From the NCBI GenBank assembly GCA_028583405.1, contig CM053251.1, forward strand, positions 1,485,594 through 1,549,593: 64,000 nt of DNA, in the 5' to 3' direction. The stretch comes from Pogonophryne albipinna (Eukaryota > Chordata > Actinopteri > Perciformes > Artedidraconidae). The notes below the pieces were generated by a model. The model was not told the origin of the DNA. It worked only from the letters and a program-made list of their open reading frames with translations, and searched no databases. Shown here piece by piece: positions 33,791 to 49,471 of the stretch. The stretch's first letter is position 1, and every line of letters starts with the position of its first letter. A program made the translations under genes and the position numbers.

Positions 33791-33959
33791 ACACAGAATA
33801 ACAATTATTTTAGTCTTTATTTACCAATTGTTTTATTTTGGTCTTAATCTTTTCAATTGTATTTCTGTTGTACCTATATGTTCACTTTGTTTTATGGGGT
33901 TTAATATTTTGTATTGTTGCATCAACTCAGTTGTCTTGTGTCTTATCTGTCAGAGAAAA

Positions 33960-34140
33960 AATGTACCTGATAAAACGTTATATTTCGCTGCATGTACCTT
34001 TTAAAGTTCTTAACAAATAATATGAGGGGAATGTCTTGTTGTTTATTTTTAACTTGTGACGTGTCATTTTGCAAAGCGCTTTGAGCTGCATGTGTTGTGT
34101 GAAAAGTGCTATAAATAACGCTTTATTATTATTATTATTA
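33960..34140 (+). repeat. LINE 3' tail with (TTA)n end
   Basis: 'gcaaagcgctttgagctgca' and 'gaaaagtgctataaataacg' followed by ATTATTATTATTATTA. Typical L2/CR1-like fish 3' terminus, no coding part. Confidence 0.55.
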
Positions 34141-34328
34141 GCGTGATGTAATAATGTTACCATTTAGTTTGCAAGTTCCCGTATCAATATGTGATTGAGT
34201 TTAGGATTGTGTGCACTTCAAAGTGTCCGCCATGTGTTCAAATTGTGAATTATCCTCTGATCCACAAAGGACAGCTGGGTAGAAGTGATCCGGCCCACCA
34301 AAGCAGCAAGTTAGTGGTTCATTTGCCG

Positions 34329-34420
34329 AAAACACTGATCAATCACATGCTACTTCTCTGCACTGGCCGTATGAAAACACTGATCAATCACATGCTACTT
34401 CTCTGCACTGGCCGTATGAA
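34329..34420 (+). repeat. 45-bp tandem duplication, two copies
   Basis: 'aacactgatcaatcacatgc' begins at 34331 and again at 34376. The copies are identical across the visible length, suggesting a recent event. Confidence 0.85.
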
Positions 34421-36765
34421 AACACTGTGACGCTAACTCCTGCCTTCGATGCTGCAGGGAGTTCTAAGCAGCTATTACAGGAATTACCTCAGACATTTAC
34501 CACAGTATCATTTCAACTTGAAAGTGCAAGAGGAAGCAGTTTCAAACTTGCAGATGTCTTCGGTTTCAGTTGGCGTTCATCTCCCCGATATTAGCATGAG
34601 CAACACGTTATCAGAAGCTGCTGTCATTTACGCAGGGACATTCGTCACCCGAGAGCAACCGGACGGAATGAAAATATTTGGGAAGCAAGGAACCAGAGGA
34701 GTAAGAATAAAACCTCTCAGGAATTCAAATTAAAACACACACACAGAGACACACACAACCCTACCCTAATGGCGTACTCCGTTGTGTTCAAACACCAGTT
34801 AAGTTGTCAGTCAGTGGTTTTAGAATCGTCTTATTTTCTGCCATATTTCTCATATAATAAAATAATACAAACTCAGTGCATGAATTAATGAATTTCTGGC
34901 ATGAAACATGAGCAGCTATGTTCCAACAAGCTGAAATTAATAAAATAAAAGCCCCTTTATGTTTAGTTCTTTTTGGAGCTTCTGGCAATTGTACTAATTA
35001 TTATTTCCATCAAAAACTATTCAGTAGCTCCAGTTTCAGCTCGTGAAATCCTTAATGTTCTTTACACTAAATTCAGGGGTAAAAAAGCCTCACTACCTTA
35101 GATGTATTTTATTTAGTCGTGTAATACTTTCCCTATACAGAAAAAATATGGTTTGAATGAAGACATGACGATGTTGTGCAGTCAATCATACATTTACTTT
35201 TCGTCACCATATAAAAAGAGAGCTACGACGGAAAGAGTCGGGGTCTACCATCATGTAACCGGTTTGCCATTAATTGCTTTCTGAGAGTAAAACACTTAAA
35301 CAATAAGCTCCCAGCAGAACAGATGCAGTCCATTATTGCTCATTCAGAAACCTGCTATTGGCTCACTGGATCCTTCCTCTCTCTTGTCCTCCACTCACCC
35401 ATACATCCACTGCAAACCTAATTTGTCTCCGCAAAGGAAAGCGCGCTGACCTAAAAGGAGGCCCTGAGTTTACAGTACCAGTCAAAAGGCATTTCAAAGT
35501 TAATCCATCCTCAACAAATGACTAACAAATGCCACCGCCCGGTCATCCCAGCTGTTTCACTGCTGACAAAGATTGTTAATTGTTTCTTTGTGTGATGAAT
35601 CCCCTACTTGAACAAAAACGAGGGAAAGGACAAACAGCTGGGAAAACATTGAGCCCAAAACTTCTGTTGGCTAAAGGGGTTTGGATTAATCAACTATTTC
35701 AGGAAGACGGATGAATCTTGATGTACATGCGGACTTTGTAATTCCCCAAGTACCCAAAGCTTACAAAACAAAACTCACAATGTTTGCACTGCAGGTAAAA
35801 TATGATGTTCACATTTCTAAGCAGTTTTTAAAATACAAACTGCCAATCTTGCCAAAATGGACTGAACCTAAGGTAAGAAGCAACAAATTCAGATAATAAC
35901 ATATTACAAAAGAATAATAGGAAGATGATAAACCTAACAGATGCTGCAGGGATTGTACACAGTTGTTTTTGTTTTAGCGCAGTCCCTGTAGCAGCTGCAG
36001 CCAATCATGATGAAACTATGTGTACACTTGTGGCTTTGGATACAAGTGCCCATAAGTGGCATTACCTGCATGTGTTGGAAATCTGTGGGGTTTAAAGGCT
36101 TCTGCATGCAGCCTTCACACAACTCAATGGACCCAAGGTTTGCATTTGGTTTCAACTGTTATCGTTTGGCTGGCACATCGATGGTAGATCAAAAGCACCT
36201 CCAAGTCAACTGCTCCAACATGCTGCAGTGTTTCCCCCCCGTGACGTCTTGCATCTTGAGCTGCTATGTGCGGCAGCTAATGGAAGCAAGACAAAACATT
36301 TCATACGGCTCATAGCGTCTGTTTGCACAAGCCGACCTAAATGGGCGTCAAGAGACCAGAGAAGAACAGGACATGCTTGAGACAAAGTGTAAATGGAAAG
36401 AAAAAGTGCCGGTGTCTAAAGCTGAAAGTGGTGCCTAAAAGCATCTAACGCAAACCATATGAAGAGGATGATAAAAGGAGGTATTCATACGTAACAACGT
36501 TTAGTTTAAGCTAATGCACAGTGGCCTGCCAGATAACTCAACACGGATTATTTGGATTACATGTGAGAAATGGTGAAAAGGTCAGCGAGGACAGAAGCGT
36601 CAGTGAGGGGTAATCACCGGGGTTACTCTTCTGGACATGTTTGGACAGTGGAGACACCAATGTTCTGCAAAAGTTATACTCATAGACCCTAACCCGTACA
36701 AAACCACACGTGTAGACCTCCATTATTAAAACACAGTATTGATACTTAGAAAACAGTTTTTAAGG
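34421..36765. other. Mostly unique sequence, one candidate conserved block
   Basis: No gene supported. The block 35260-35660 is complex and non-repetitive, with 'ccattaattgctttctgaga' and 'caaagattgttaattgtttc' words (homeodomain- and SOX-like). It is a candidate conserved non-coding element only by appearance. Confidence 0.25.
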
Positions 36766-36773
36766 CTTTTGAC

Positions 36774-37707
36774 CAGAGTTGGGAAGTAGTGGAGTACAAA
36801 TAATTCGTTACTGTACTTAAGTACATCTTTCTGGTATCAGTACTTCACTACTTATTTTTCTGACGACTTTTTACTTTGACTTCTTACATTCTGAACCCAA
36901 ATACCTGTACTTTCTACTTCTTACATGTTGAACACAAATACCTGTACTTTCTACTTCTCACATGTTAAACTCAAATACCTGTACTTTCTACTTCTCACAT
37001 GTTGAACACAAATACCTGTACTTTCTACTTCTTACATGTTGAACACAAATACCTGTACTTTCTACTTCTTACACGTTGAACCCAAATACCTGTACTTTCT
37101 ACTTCTTACATGTTGAACCCAAATACCTGTACTTTCTACTTCTTACATGTTAAACTCAAATACCTGTACTTTCTACTTCTCACATGTTGAACACAAATAC
37201 CTGTACTTTCTACTTCTTACACGTTGAACCCAAATACCTGTACTTTCTACTTCTTACATGTTGAACCCAAATACCTGTACTTTCTACTTCTCTCATTTTC
37301 CAAACAGCTGGTTCCTTTAGTCTGAATGTGTGTTTGGTGCGTGATCATTATTATTTAGAGTCATTGCGTGCCTATTGATTTGAACACGATCCGTGTATCC
37401 ATCATTTCCTGGTCTTCTCTAAAGAAGAGGGACCAATGGAAACGTTGTCATGTTGCCGTTGTTCAGCATGGAAACATTCATTAGCTAACAATGACATTAT
37501 TGTTCTATTAATATAAAGGGAGGTCAGGTACTCTTTAAAACAGCTGCTAGTTATGGGTACTTTTTACTGAAGTACATTTCAAAGCCTCTTTACTTTCACT
37601 TGAGTAAAGAAGTTTAGTCAGTACTTCTACTTTCACCAGAGTTTTTTTAAACACGAGTATCTGTACTTCTACTTGAGTAAAGGATTTGTGTACTTTTGCC
37701 ATCTCTG
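36774..37707 (+). mobile_element. hAT-like element B3 with internal 37-bp minisatellite
   Basis: A 934-bp element flanked by perfect 8-bp TSDs CTTTTGAC (36766-36773 and 37708-37715). It starts CAGAGTTGGGAAGTAGTGGA and ends TTTTGCCATCTCTG, with short inverted CAGAG/CTCTG termini. It has the same internal blocks as B2. No transposase. Confidence 0.88.
36877..37291 (+). repeat. 37-bp minisatellite in B3, about 11 units
   Basis: Same unit as B2. This is the shortest array of the four copies. A three-unit block with 'catgttaaactcaaat' then 'cttctcacatgttgaacaca' occurs twice (36960 and 37145). Confidence 0.95.
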
Positions 37708-37739
37708 CTTTTGACTGAAAGACAACCAAAGGAAAAAAA

Positions 37740-37800
37740 GCAGAGATGGTAAAAGTAAAGACATCCTTTACTCAAGTATTTATAAATACTCTGGTTGGAT
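37740..37800 (-). repeat. Terminal fragment of a B-family element, reversed
   Basis: 'gcagagatggtaaaagtaaa' then 'catcctttactcaagtattt' is the end of the B family in inverted orientation, 33 bp after B3. It is a truncated second copy. Confidence 0.6.
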
Positions 37801-39535
37801 ACTTATACCACCCACAGTGACCAGCTACCCTGCAGCCACCCTTCTGACTCCTATACTGACCCCTATTTGTCAGGTCACACACACCATCTGGGTCTGAAGT
37901 GGCCATCGGACAGAGGGAGCGGTGGGCTCCACTCCATCAATGACATCCGCCTCTGGTAGGCTGTTGCCCTGCAGGAAAGAATGTATTTAGTATACATTTA
38001 CTTTGTGTGCTGACATATATATGTTACAATCCGATGCATATGTGTTGGAGCTATATATTATTTAACAGTTTAACATTTGTTTTCTTGTTGTTTTTGTGTA
38101 TAGTAAATGTTCTATTATTTGGTGATATTATTTAAGTAGTTTTATGCTTTTATTTTGAAGGCAGTTTTGGGCACCTGTTGTAATTGTATATATATTGGAG
38201 ACAGGTGGTGGTGGGAGTAGAGCACTAGTAGGCATATTGTTTTCTATCAGGGTGATTCAAGCAAGCAAGAAAGAAAGAAAGAAAGCGATAGGAAAGGCTC
38301 AAGGAAAGTAAACCTGTTCATTGTACCTTTGTGATATTGGATCATGGAAATACAATGCACAGAACTGACGATCTTGTCTGGACTTATACTTTTAAACTAT
38401 GATTTTGTCCGCTACAATGTGCTTGTTTGCATGTGTGATTGCTCTCTTGTGCTAGTGGTTGTCTGTGTCACCGAAACCCGACCTGCATTTGTCCAAAGTT
38501 GAGAGAGCCACAGGAAAGGCAGATTATTTGCTAAAATGCTGAATTAGCTCATCAACAACAGATATATGTTTCTATGGATCAAATTGTCTGAAAATACACA
38601 CACATTTCAAGACAGAAGTAACAAGTGATGCCTGCCTTCCTCTGGTCTCTGAGGCTAAATTAAGATGAGCTTCACTCACTGTGGTTCCCAGCCTGTGAGA
38701 GATCCCAGGTGGCCCTTCAATTGACCTTATGCTGTTAGGAGTGTCCACTAATTACATGTCTTTATCCTGGGTGGAGCTGCAATGGACACTGTGGTTAGGC
38801 CTGCCATTTCTCATAGCCTCAGGCAACTAGGCGTCTAGGTTAAAAGTCTGGCATTCTCCAACCTAGCACTGCAACCCAAGAAATTGAGCAGTTCAATGGT
38901 TGGATTTATACTGTCAATGCACCCACAGACAGTCAAAAATCTGTGTCCAAGCATCCACAGAGGCTTTGTTTTATTGCTCACACATTTCTATAACAACACC
39001 ATTTACCATTCCAGTGGTAAACATGAAGATACATACATCAACTGCATCATAGCTGCTGCATCGCCAAGTTTTTAACCCAACAAACTGTTTATGTCATGGG
39101 ATGAACATATATAGCTGTAGGGGAAAGGTTGCAGACTGTCCTCCTACGTCTTTACTCTGAACTTAACCGCAACAATCACAAGTCTCAATTTAACTGCTGT
39201 ATCTGTAATCACACAACTAAACAAAACTCTGGTCTCATTCGCAACCAACTACACTTACTCTGTGATCTGCTAGGTAGAAGAAGATTGAAAAGGGGAAGTT
39301 ATTTTGGATGTCTACAGTGTTTGAACATATTTAAACCAAGTTCTAAATACAGCTCAGAATCAGTTTTACTGCCAAGTTAAATATATAATTGTAGTTTATT
39401 GGCACGTGGAAAAGTAAAGTTTGCCGATAGTGCTTTACGGTCTTTGACATATTGTATATTTTCCCTAATTGAATGTGATCTCATCAAAAAAGTACGGATT
39501 GATGTGCCTGTTAACACAAACTATGATATCATACA
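37801..39535. other. No recognised gene; possible LTR-like tail near 38.3 kb
   Basis: A short (GAAA)n tract at 38270-38286 and the block 38300-38415 ('gtgatattggatcatggaaa', 'tacaatgcacagaactgacg') resemble the 3' part of a dispersed fish repeat, but I could not define termini. The open frames around 38884-39380 show no domains. Confidence 0.3.
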
Positions 39536-39537
39536 TG

Positions 39538-40700
39538 ACGGTCTGACTGTTGTGGAGCGTGGTTAGGGTAAAGGTAAACTCCTGATGGTCTGAATGTTAA
39601 ACGGAAAGTATGCGTTGGGTCTTTTTCAACATGCATTATTCTTAAGAATTGCATTCGTGTCTCTATTTTAATGAGTGCCATTTTTAAGCCTTAGCTTGTT
39701 TGTTTGCTGCCAATAGTAGTTGATACAATCTTAAGATCCCAAATTGGGAAATGATTGCGTGGCAGCAGCATCAAAAACAAAACGAGGCATTGCACATAAG
39801 TAGACATTTTGCTGTAGAAATAAACAATTCTAGAAATTAAACATCTCAAAAATATAATTAAAACAGCATTAAAAAGTAGAAAATATACAGTGTAGACCGT
39901 GAAGATAAAAAATCTATAAACTCTGACAGTAAAACACAATTGAAGGGCTTTAGACACAATATAGAGCAGGATATTATTTACATTAAGAGTTTAGGGAATG
40001 GACTACAGTACAGTTTAGACAGGAGACGTACGGCAACAGTAATGACTGGACATTGGCACAGAGCATGATATTTAGTTTATTTTCGATAATTTAGTCTGAG
40101 CTCACCAACAAGTTACTTATTGCTTGTGGACACAAACAATGAAAATACACTTGATGTTCTGACTGTTGTGTTATGGGTAGGGGTAGGGTTAGGGTTAGGA
40201 CAGATAATATCCTAAAGGTCTGAATGTTAAATGGAAATTATGTGTTGAGTCTTTTTCAATACTAACAATAATATCCATAAGAATTGCATTATTTTCTCAA
40301 TTTTAATGAGTGCCATTTTTAAGCCTTAGCGTGTTTGCTTGCTGCCAATAGTAGTTGGCACATAGAAACAGGAATACAGTTTAGGCAGGAGACGTACAGC
40401 AACAGTAAATACATTAATGGACAATTAAAAAACAATTGTGGTCATCGGTGCAGAGCATGATATTTTGCTTATATTCCATAATTTATTCTGAGCTCACGGT
40501 CTGACTGTTGTGGTATGGTTAGGGTTAGGGTTAGGGTTAGGGTTAGGGTTAGGGTTAGGGTTAGGGGAGATACTATACTAAAGGTCTGAATGTTAAATGG
40601 AAATTATGTGTTGGGGTTTTCTTTAAAACTAATATAAGTTTCCATAAGAATTGCATTAGTATCTCAGTTTTAATAAGGACCATTTTTCAAGCTATAGCCA
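39538..40700 (+). repeat. Three local copies of a unit with telomere-like core
   Basis: Copies start near 39541, 40157 and 40498. Each carries 'tctgactgttgtgg', a GGTTAGGGT-type stretch, 'gtctgaatgttaaa', 'ggaaa[gt]tatg[ct]gttg' and 'tttaatgagtgccattttt' or similar. Spacer sequence is also shared between copies 1-2 and 2-3 ('caggagacgtac', 'gcagagcatgatattt'). This indicates old tandem duplication. A fourth copy is at 42023. Confidence 0.8.
40519..40566 (+). repeat. Interstitial telomere-like (TTAGGG)8
   Basis: Eight perfect TTAGGG hexamers within copy 3 of the local repeat. The sister copies have one to three degenerate units at the same position (near 39561, 40170-40200, 42044). Confidence 0.97.
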
Positions 40701-41999
40701 CCAAGTGTGTTTGACTTTGTGTGTTTGTGTTTGTTTAACGGTTTTCAACCTAAATGAAGCTACATGATGCTACATGAAAGCTAAATGAAGCTCAATGGAG
40801 CTACATGAAATCTAAAAGAACTCTACTAGAATTCAAATAAAAAGGAAAGAGTCAAGATTGAGTTGTCCCGTGCGTCCTTTTGGTGTGAACCAGGCCATTT
40901 TCAAGTTTAGGCAGGAGTCAATCAAGCAACACAACTCATAACTTGACAAACATTGTTCAAGTACTAGACTCCTGATACTAGGATGGGTTAAAAGCTGAGA
41001 ACAAATGTTGCTGTGTGCTCTGCATGTGTGACCATTAAAGAGGGTTTCATCCCTCCCAATTCTTCGATTCTTCTTCTTCAATCGTATTAGTCCTTGTTAT
41101 AGCAGAGTAAGGTGTGTTGGCTGCCACTAGTACTTAGGCACGTATAAATACTCTCTCCCTGTCGTCCCTTTCTCCCTCTCTCTCACACATACTTCTCATT
41201 CTCACACTGGCAGCCCATAACTTCATTCTTGGTCGCGCTCCAAGGGACTCATCGTTGGCTTGACCGGGACCTCATGTATTCAGTTAAACCAATCAAAGCT
41301 CCATTCATTCCAGCAGCTTATAGTGCCCAATTCATTTCCAGCCAATAATAGGGAATCTGTTGTAGTTTTAATGGAAAGAAACGCTTCCCCCCCCCCCCTC
41401 CCTTCTCTCTTCAGCCACAGCAGCCATGCTCAAAAAGCTTGCAGGGCGCAAAAACCTGAGGTAATGCCCCAATAAAAAATTCACAGGCTGTTTACTTTGG
41501 ATGTGTAAAGAACACAGATATTGCACTCTTTAAATTAACCGTGCTGCTTTCTAAATTCACAGGCTGTGACTGTTTTCCCATCGCTGCTTTGACATTTATA
41601 GGGAGAGAGAGGAAGGAGCTGATATATATATATATTGAATTTTCTTTTTTTAAACCTTGGAACAACCTCTGTGTGCAGTCAGTAGGTCTAGTTAAGTGCC
41701 AATGTGCTGTTGTACAACTGCCCATTCACCAGATAATCTGTACATAGTGCCAGTATGTGTCTAAATGTCCCATGACGCTTTGAGACACGCATTTATCAAT
41801 GTTTATCTGGGGTTATAAGGCTTAATTTACTTAAATCTCAAAATCCAATTACATTAAATCTCAGACACCGGCCTTCTGAATTCTCAAGAGTGATTTGATG
41901 TTGATAAAGGCTTCTAGTAGCCCTCACATAGTAGCCCTCCAAACCTTTTTAAAAACAACAGGGGATGTAGTTTGCTCAATGGACCTCTGATGTAGACAA
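40701..41999. other. No recognised gene
   Basis: Contains a C-run at 41389-41398 and a short (TA)n at 41621-41634. Nothing else supported. Confidence 0.35.
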
Positions 42000-42204
42000 T
42001 GAGATTTAGTTTAAAGCTAAAACGGTCTGACTGTTGTGGAGCGTGGTTAGGGTAAAAGGTAAAATCCTGATCGTCTGAATGTTAAACGGAAAGTATGCGT
42101 TGGGTCTTTTTCAACATTAATTATTCTTAAGAATTTTAATGAGTGCCATTTTTAAGCTTGTTTGTTTGCTGCCAATAGTAGTGAGATTTAGTTTAAAGCT
42201 AAAA
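42000..42204 (+). mobile_element. Inserted copy of the local repeat with 23-bp target duplication
   Basis: A 159-bp segment (42023-42181), starting 'cggtctgactgttgtgg' and ending 'ctgccaatagtag', is a copy of the unit at 39540-39718. It is bounded by an identical 23-bp duplication (42000-42022 and 42182-42204; begins 'tgagatttagtttaaag'). There is no poly(A) or simple tail. Confidence 0.8.
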
Positions 42205-45627
<3,423 letters not shown>

Positions 45628-45628
45628 T

Positions 45629-46680
45629 AGGGTTGCAGTCGAATAATCCAAAAATCAGCGTCTAACCCTATCGTCTATTCCTTGACCTCTGAGTGAAACG
45701 TCACAGGGTTAAGGGATAGTGGATAGGAGAATTCAAAAGGACTTAGGAGAAGAGACTGCGGTACTTTAGAGAATCGACTGCACTTTCACTATCCGACGTG
45801 TTTATGATGCGCCAGCGGACGTCATGAATGTGCGTCTGCTGCTGTGGGGAAACTATGGAAACTACAGTTTTCTATACAGCGGACTACAACATGGATGTTT
45901 AATAAGAACGAGGGACTACTGTAAACTCATCTAGAGACTCTGCACCGTGCTCTGATGCTGTTGCTTTATGCTTTATGAACGTGGACAACAGAGAAACATA
46001 TTCTTCATGACCAAAGTTGGAATTGAAATAAAAAAGGAAAGTGAAACTTATGCTCGTCACCCTCTCCCTCCGGTCCACATTAATACAAATGATCCCAATA
46101 CGTATGAGCTATGAAAATATCTTAAACTAAATACAAATGTATTTATTATAAACGTTAGTCCTTAACATCTATCTCTGTGTACATCACCATTCAATCATCT
46201 TTTAAAAGTTGAACAAACCCCACACAGCTCAGTAAAGACTGTGAGATGTTGACTTTATTTGATCATTTCAGTAAAAACTAACGTTCATATTTCTCTTTTT
46301 GATTATAATACTGATGAACGTTCAAAACAAAGCACTTTGGCAACTTACCACATACTTTTTAAAATGCTTAATAAGCACCGTAACTTTCATGATATCATTT
46401 CTCCGTCATAATCGGTTGTTTCCGTGAACGGCCGACTGTTGTGTAACGGCTAATGCTGCGGCTGCAATGCATTGTGGGGCAGCATTTTCTCCTCTCCTTT
46501 CGTCAAGGGAGGTCCAGTGGTTCCTAAGCTAAAGGAGGTTATAAAGGAAGCTTGAAACCTCCTTTCCTATCATCTAGAGAATTCGAACGGCACTTATCAT
46601 GGCTGCCACTGAGGGACGTCTGGGTCATTTCACTCCGTTAGGAAGGTTCCTAAGAGAAATGGACTATTCGACTTCAGCCT
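45629..46680. mobile_element. MITE M2, about 1.05 kb
   Basis: Highly similar throughout to M1 (13933-14959), same orientation. The ends differ from M1: left 'agggttgcagtcgaataatc', right 'gactattcgacttcagcct', which still form an inverted pair with each other. The paired change at both ends suggests a subfamily, not random decay. No coding gene: the frame at 46599-46799 (MAATEGRLGHF) runs out of the element. Confidence 0.75.
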
Positions 46681-47628
46681 ATTTGAGTTCAGAATCAGAA
46701 ACGGGATTATTTATTATTTATACGAGGAATTTGACTTGTAGTTGTGGTGCATGCATAAACATACATAAATATAAAAACACAGATAGAAAACTATTTTAAG
46801 AGAACTATAATATCGTAAAATAATATTCAGAGATATAGTCAAATATAGCAGTAGCACTGTCGGGATCAGACTAGGTCCGTGTTCTTTCTTTCAAGATGGC
46901 CGCTGTGTGATCATCCAGCGATAACATCCTGCAATGTCTTGGCTGAGGAGGTGACAGACAACATGTTGTGCCCGACCAATCACAGCTGCCCGCCTTTTAC
47001 GGAAATTGTGACATAAGAATGTCACTTTAATGTTCCACCTGACGGCACAAAAGCAAATATTTTCATTTGAGATTATGGGTTTATGAATAAAGTTGAAACT
47101 GGAAAAATTTCAAATCAATAGGTAATTTTCCCATGGATTCTGTGTGTATGGATGAATCAATAAATATGCGATAAATGTCTTAATAGCGCAGTCTTTTGAC
47201 CCATGACCCATTGTGAAAGGGCTACTGGTTCACAGACAATGCATTTACATATTATATGTTATTCTATTCTTTTAAGCAAATAAGAAATATGGCCAAAGCA
47301 GGAAATACTCCCATGTGTTTAGAACAGTCATCATGACTATAGTGAAATGCCAGCTGAAGAAAATATGTTCACAGCCATCTCTTCTGGATAAAGAGAGAGA
47401 GAGTCTAACCACTTCATTTCCATGAAAATGTTTTTGCAGGATTTTCAGTATGATTCAGCGTCCCGGTCAGTTTCCAAAGCTGCGGTGGTACAAATATTTG
47501 GCTTAATAGGTTACGGGGGAAAGGAGTGGCAGGAGTTGGACCTGGTCCATTTGAATATGACAAGGACAAGGAAAGAGGGGGGAAAGAGACAAAGGAGAAT
47601 GATCAGCCAGCAACTGAAATATTGTTAT
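46681..47628. other. No recognised gene
   Basis: Ordinary sequence. A (GA)n patch occurs at 47390-47402. Confidence 0.35.
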
Positions 47629-47649
47629 TTAAAAGTCCCCTATTATACT

Positions 47650-47952
47650 TGCAAATGTATTATCTCTTCAATTTACACACAGCATCTATTGCACGTCTGT
47701 CCGTCCTGGGAGAGGGATCCCTCCTCTGTTGCTCTCCCTGAGGTTTCTCCCATTTTTCCCTTTAAACTGTGGGTTTTCTCTGGAAGTTTTTCCTTGTACG
47801 ATGATGTGAGGGTCTAAGGACAGAGGGTCTAAGGACAGAGGGTCTAAGGACAGAGTGTGTCGTATTGTCATACTGATATTCTGTACAAACTGTGAAGTCC
47901 ACTGAGACAAATGTAACATTTGTGATATTGGGCTATAAATAAACATTGATTG
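47650..47952 (+). mobile_element. LINE 3' tail inserted in C1
   Basis: A 5'-truncated copy of the TTGATTG-tailed LINE. It ends 'gatattgggctataaataaa' and 'cattgattg', and holds three tandem 'ggtctaaggacagag' units at 47811-47855. ATACT occurs on each side (47645-47649 and 47953-47957), a likely TSD. The uninterrupted sequence in C2 near 60609 is the empty site. Confidence 0.75.
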
Positions 47953-48381
47953 ATACTATTTTTCATCAATATATTACAGGTCTCAGATATATACATAACC
48001 TGTCTCTGATTGGCTCCAAACACCAAACAGATCATTGCAGCATTACCCATAATCCCCTCTGTTTCAGCCCTGTTTCCAAAGTGCTGATTCTCTGTCTGTT
48101 ACTTCAGATGAAAATAAGGAGCCCCTCCCCACGCCCCTCTGAGAGACATTTGGTTACAAAGAACTCAATGTTGCTCTAGGAGGAGATTCAGGTGATTAGG
48201 TGGGGGGGGGGGGGGGTTACCTTGGTTGCTGATTGGCTAATGGTTACTCAAGACAAAACATCGTTATGACATCATAAAGTGGACAAAATCTGATCAGCTC
48301 ATTTTCAGACAGGTTTTTATAGAAATGGATCAAAAAGAGAGAGAATCTTTGTTCCTGAAACGTTCAGAGTCTCTTTACACA

Positions 48382-49428
48382 GAGGGGACACATGTTGATG
48401 TAGAAGAGACATGAAGAAGAGAGGACACATGTTGATGTAGAAGAGACATGGAGAAGAGGGGACACATGTTGATGTAGAAGAGATATGAAGAAGAGGGGAC
48501 ACATGTTGATGTAGAAGAGACATGGAGAAGAGGGGACACATGTTGATGTAGAAGAGACATGAAGAAGAGGGGACACATGTTGATGTAGAAGAGACATGAA
48601 GAAGAGGGGACACACGTTGATGTAGAAGAGACATGAAGAAGAGGGGACACACGTTGATGTAGAAGAGACATGAAGAAGAGGGGACACACGTTGATGTAGA
48701 AGAGACATGGAGAAGAGGGGACACATGTTGATGTAGAAGAGACATGGAGAAGAGGGGACACATGGTGATGTAGAAGAGACATGAAGAAGAAGGGACACAC
48801 GTTGATGTAGAAGAGACATGAAGAAGAGGGGACACACGTTGATGTAGAAGAGACATGAAGAAGAGGGGACACACGTTGATGTAGAAGAGACATGAAGAAG
48901 AGGGGACACACGTTGATGTAGAAGAGACATGGAGAAGAGGGGACACATGTTGATGTAGAAGAGACATGGAGAAGAGGGGACACATGGTGATGTAGAAGAG
49001 ACATGAAGAAGAAGGGACACACGTTGATGTAGAAGAGACATGAAGAAGAGGGGACACACGTTGATGTAGAAGAGACATGAAGAAGAGGGGACACACGTTG
49101 ATGTAGAAGAGACATGAAGAAGAGGGGACACATGTTGATGTAGAAGAGACATGGAGAAGAGGGGACACATGGTGATGTAGAAGAGACATGAAGAAGAGGG
49201 GACACATGTTGATGTAGAAGAGACATGAAGAAGAGGGGACACATGTTGATGTAGAAGAGACATGGAGAAGAGGGGACACATGTTGATGTAGAAGAGACAT
49301 GAAGAAGAGGGGACACATGTTGATGTAGATGAGACATGAAGAAGAGGGGACACATGTTGATGTAGAGGAGACATGAAGAAGAGGGGACACATGTTGATGT
49401 AGAAGAGACATGAGGAAGAGGGGACACA
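48382..49428 (-). repeat. 37-bp minisatellite in C1, about 28 units
   Basis: The plus-strand unit reads 'gacacatgttgatgtagaag' plus 'agacatgaagaagaggg'. Variants include cacacg/cacatg, gttg/ggtg, gaag/ggag and gaaggg. A six-unit block (222 bp) is duplicated: the rare 'gaagaagaagggacac' variant recurs at 48783 and 49005. All three minus frames are free of stops, giving three overlapping open frames of 340-370 codons. These are not genes. Confidence 0.95.
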
Positions 49429-49471
49429 TAAAAGACATGAAAAAGTGGATTTTGCACTAGGTGACCTTTAA

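Larger units (their letters stand above)
47629..49471. mobile_element. TTAA-ended element C1 with 37-bp minisatellite, interrupted by a LINE
   Basis: The left end TTAAAAGTCCCCTATTATACT is at 47629. The right end CTAGGTGACCTTTAA is at 49471. Both edges carry TTAA. After removal of the LINE insertion at 47650-47952 the left half matches C2 (60594-61040) closely: 'tttttcatcaatatatta', 'cattacccataatcccctct', 'gagccccggtcc'-free block 'gagcccctccccacgcccct', 'gttgctgattggctaatggt'. The internal array starts at 48382. No transposase. Confidence 0.75.

Noticed and set aside
40519..40566. Chromosome end or fusion point
   Set aside because: Only eight hexamers are present and they lie within a locally duplicated unit whose sister copies have degenerate versions. 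Sequence is ordinary on both sides.
48317..49457. Three overlapping minus-strand proteins of 340-370 codons
   Set aside because: They are the three frames of a stop-free 37-bp minisatellite. The same applies to 61021-62847.
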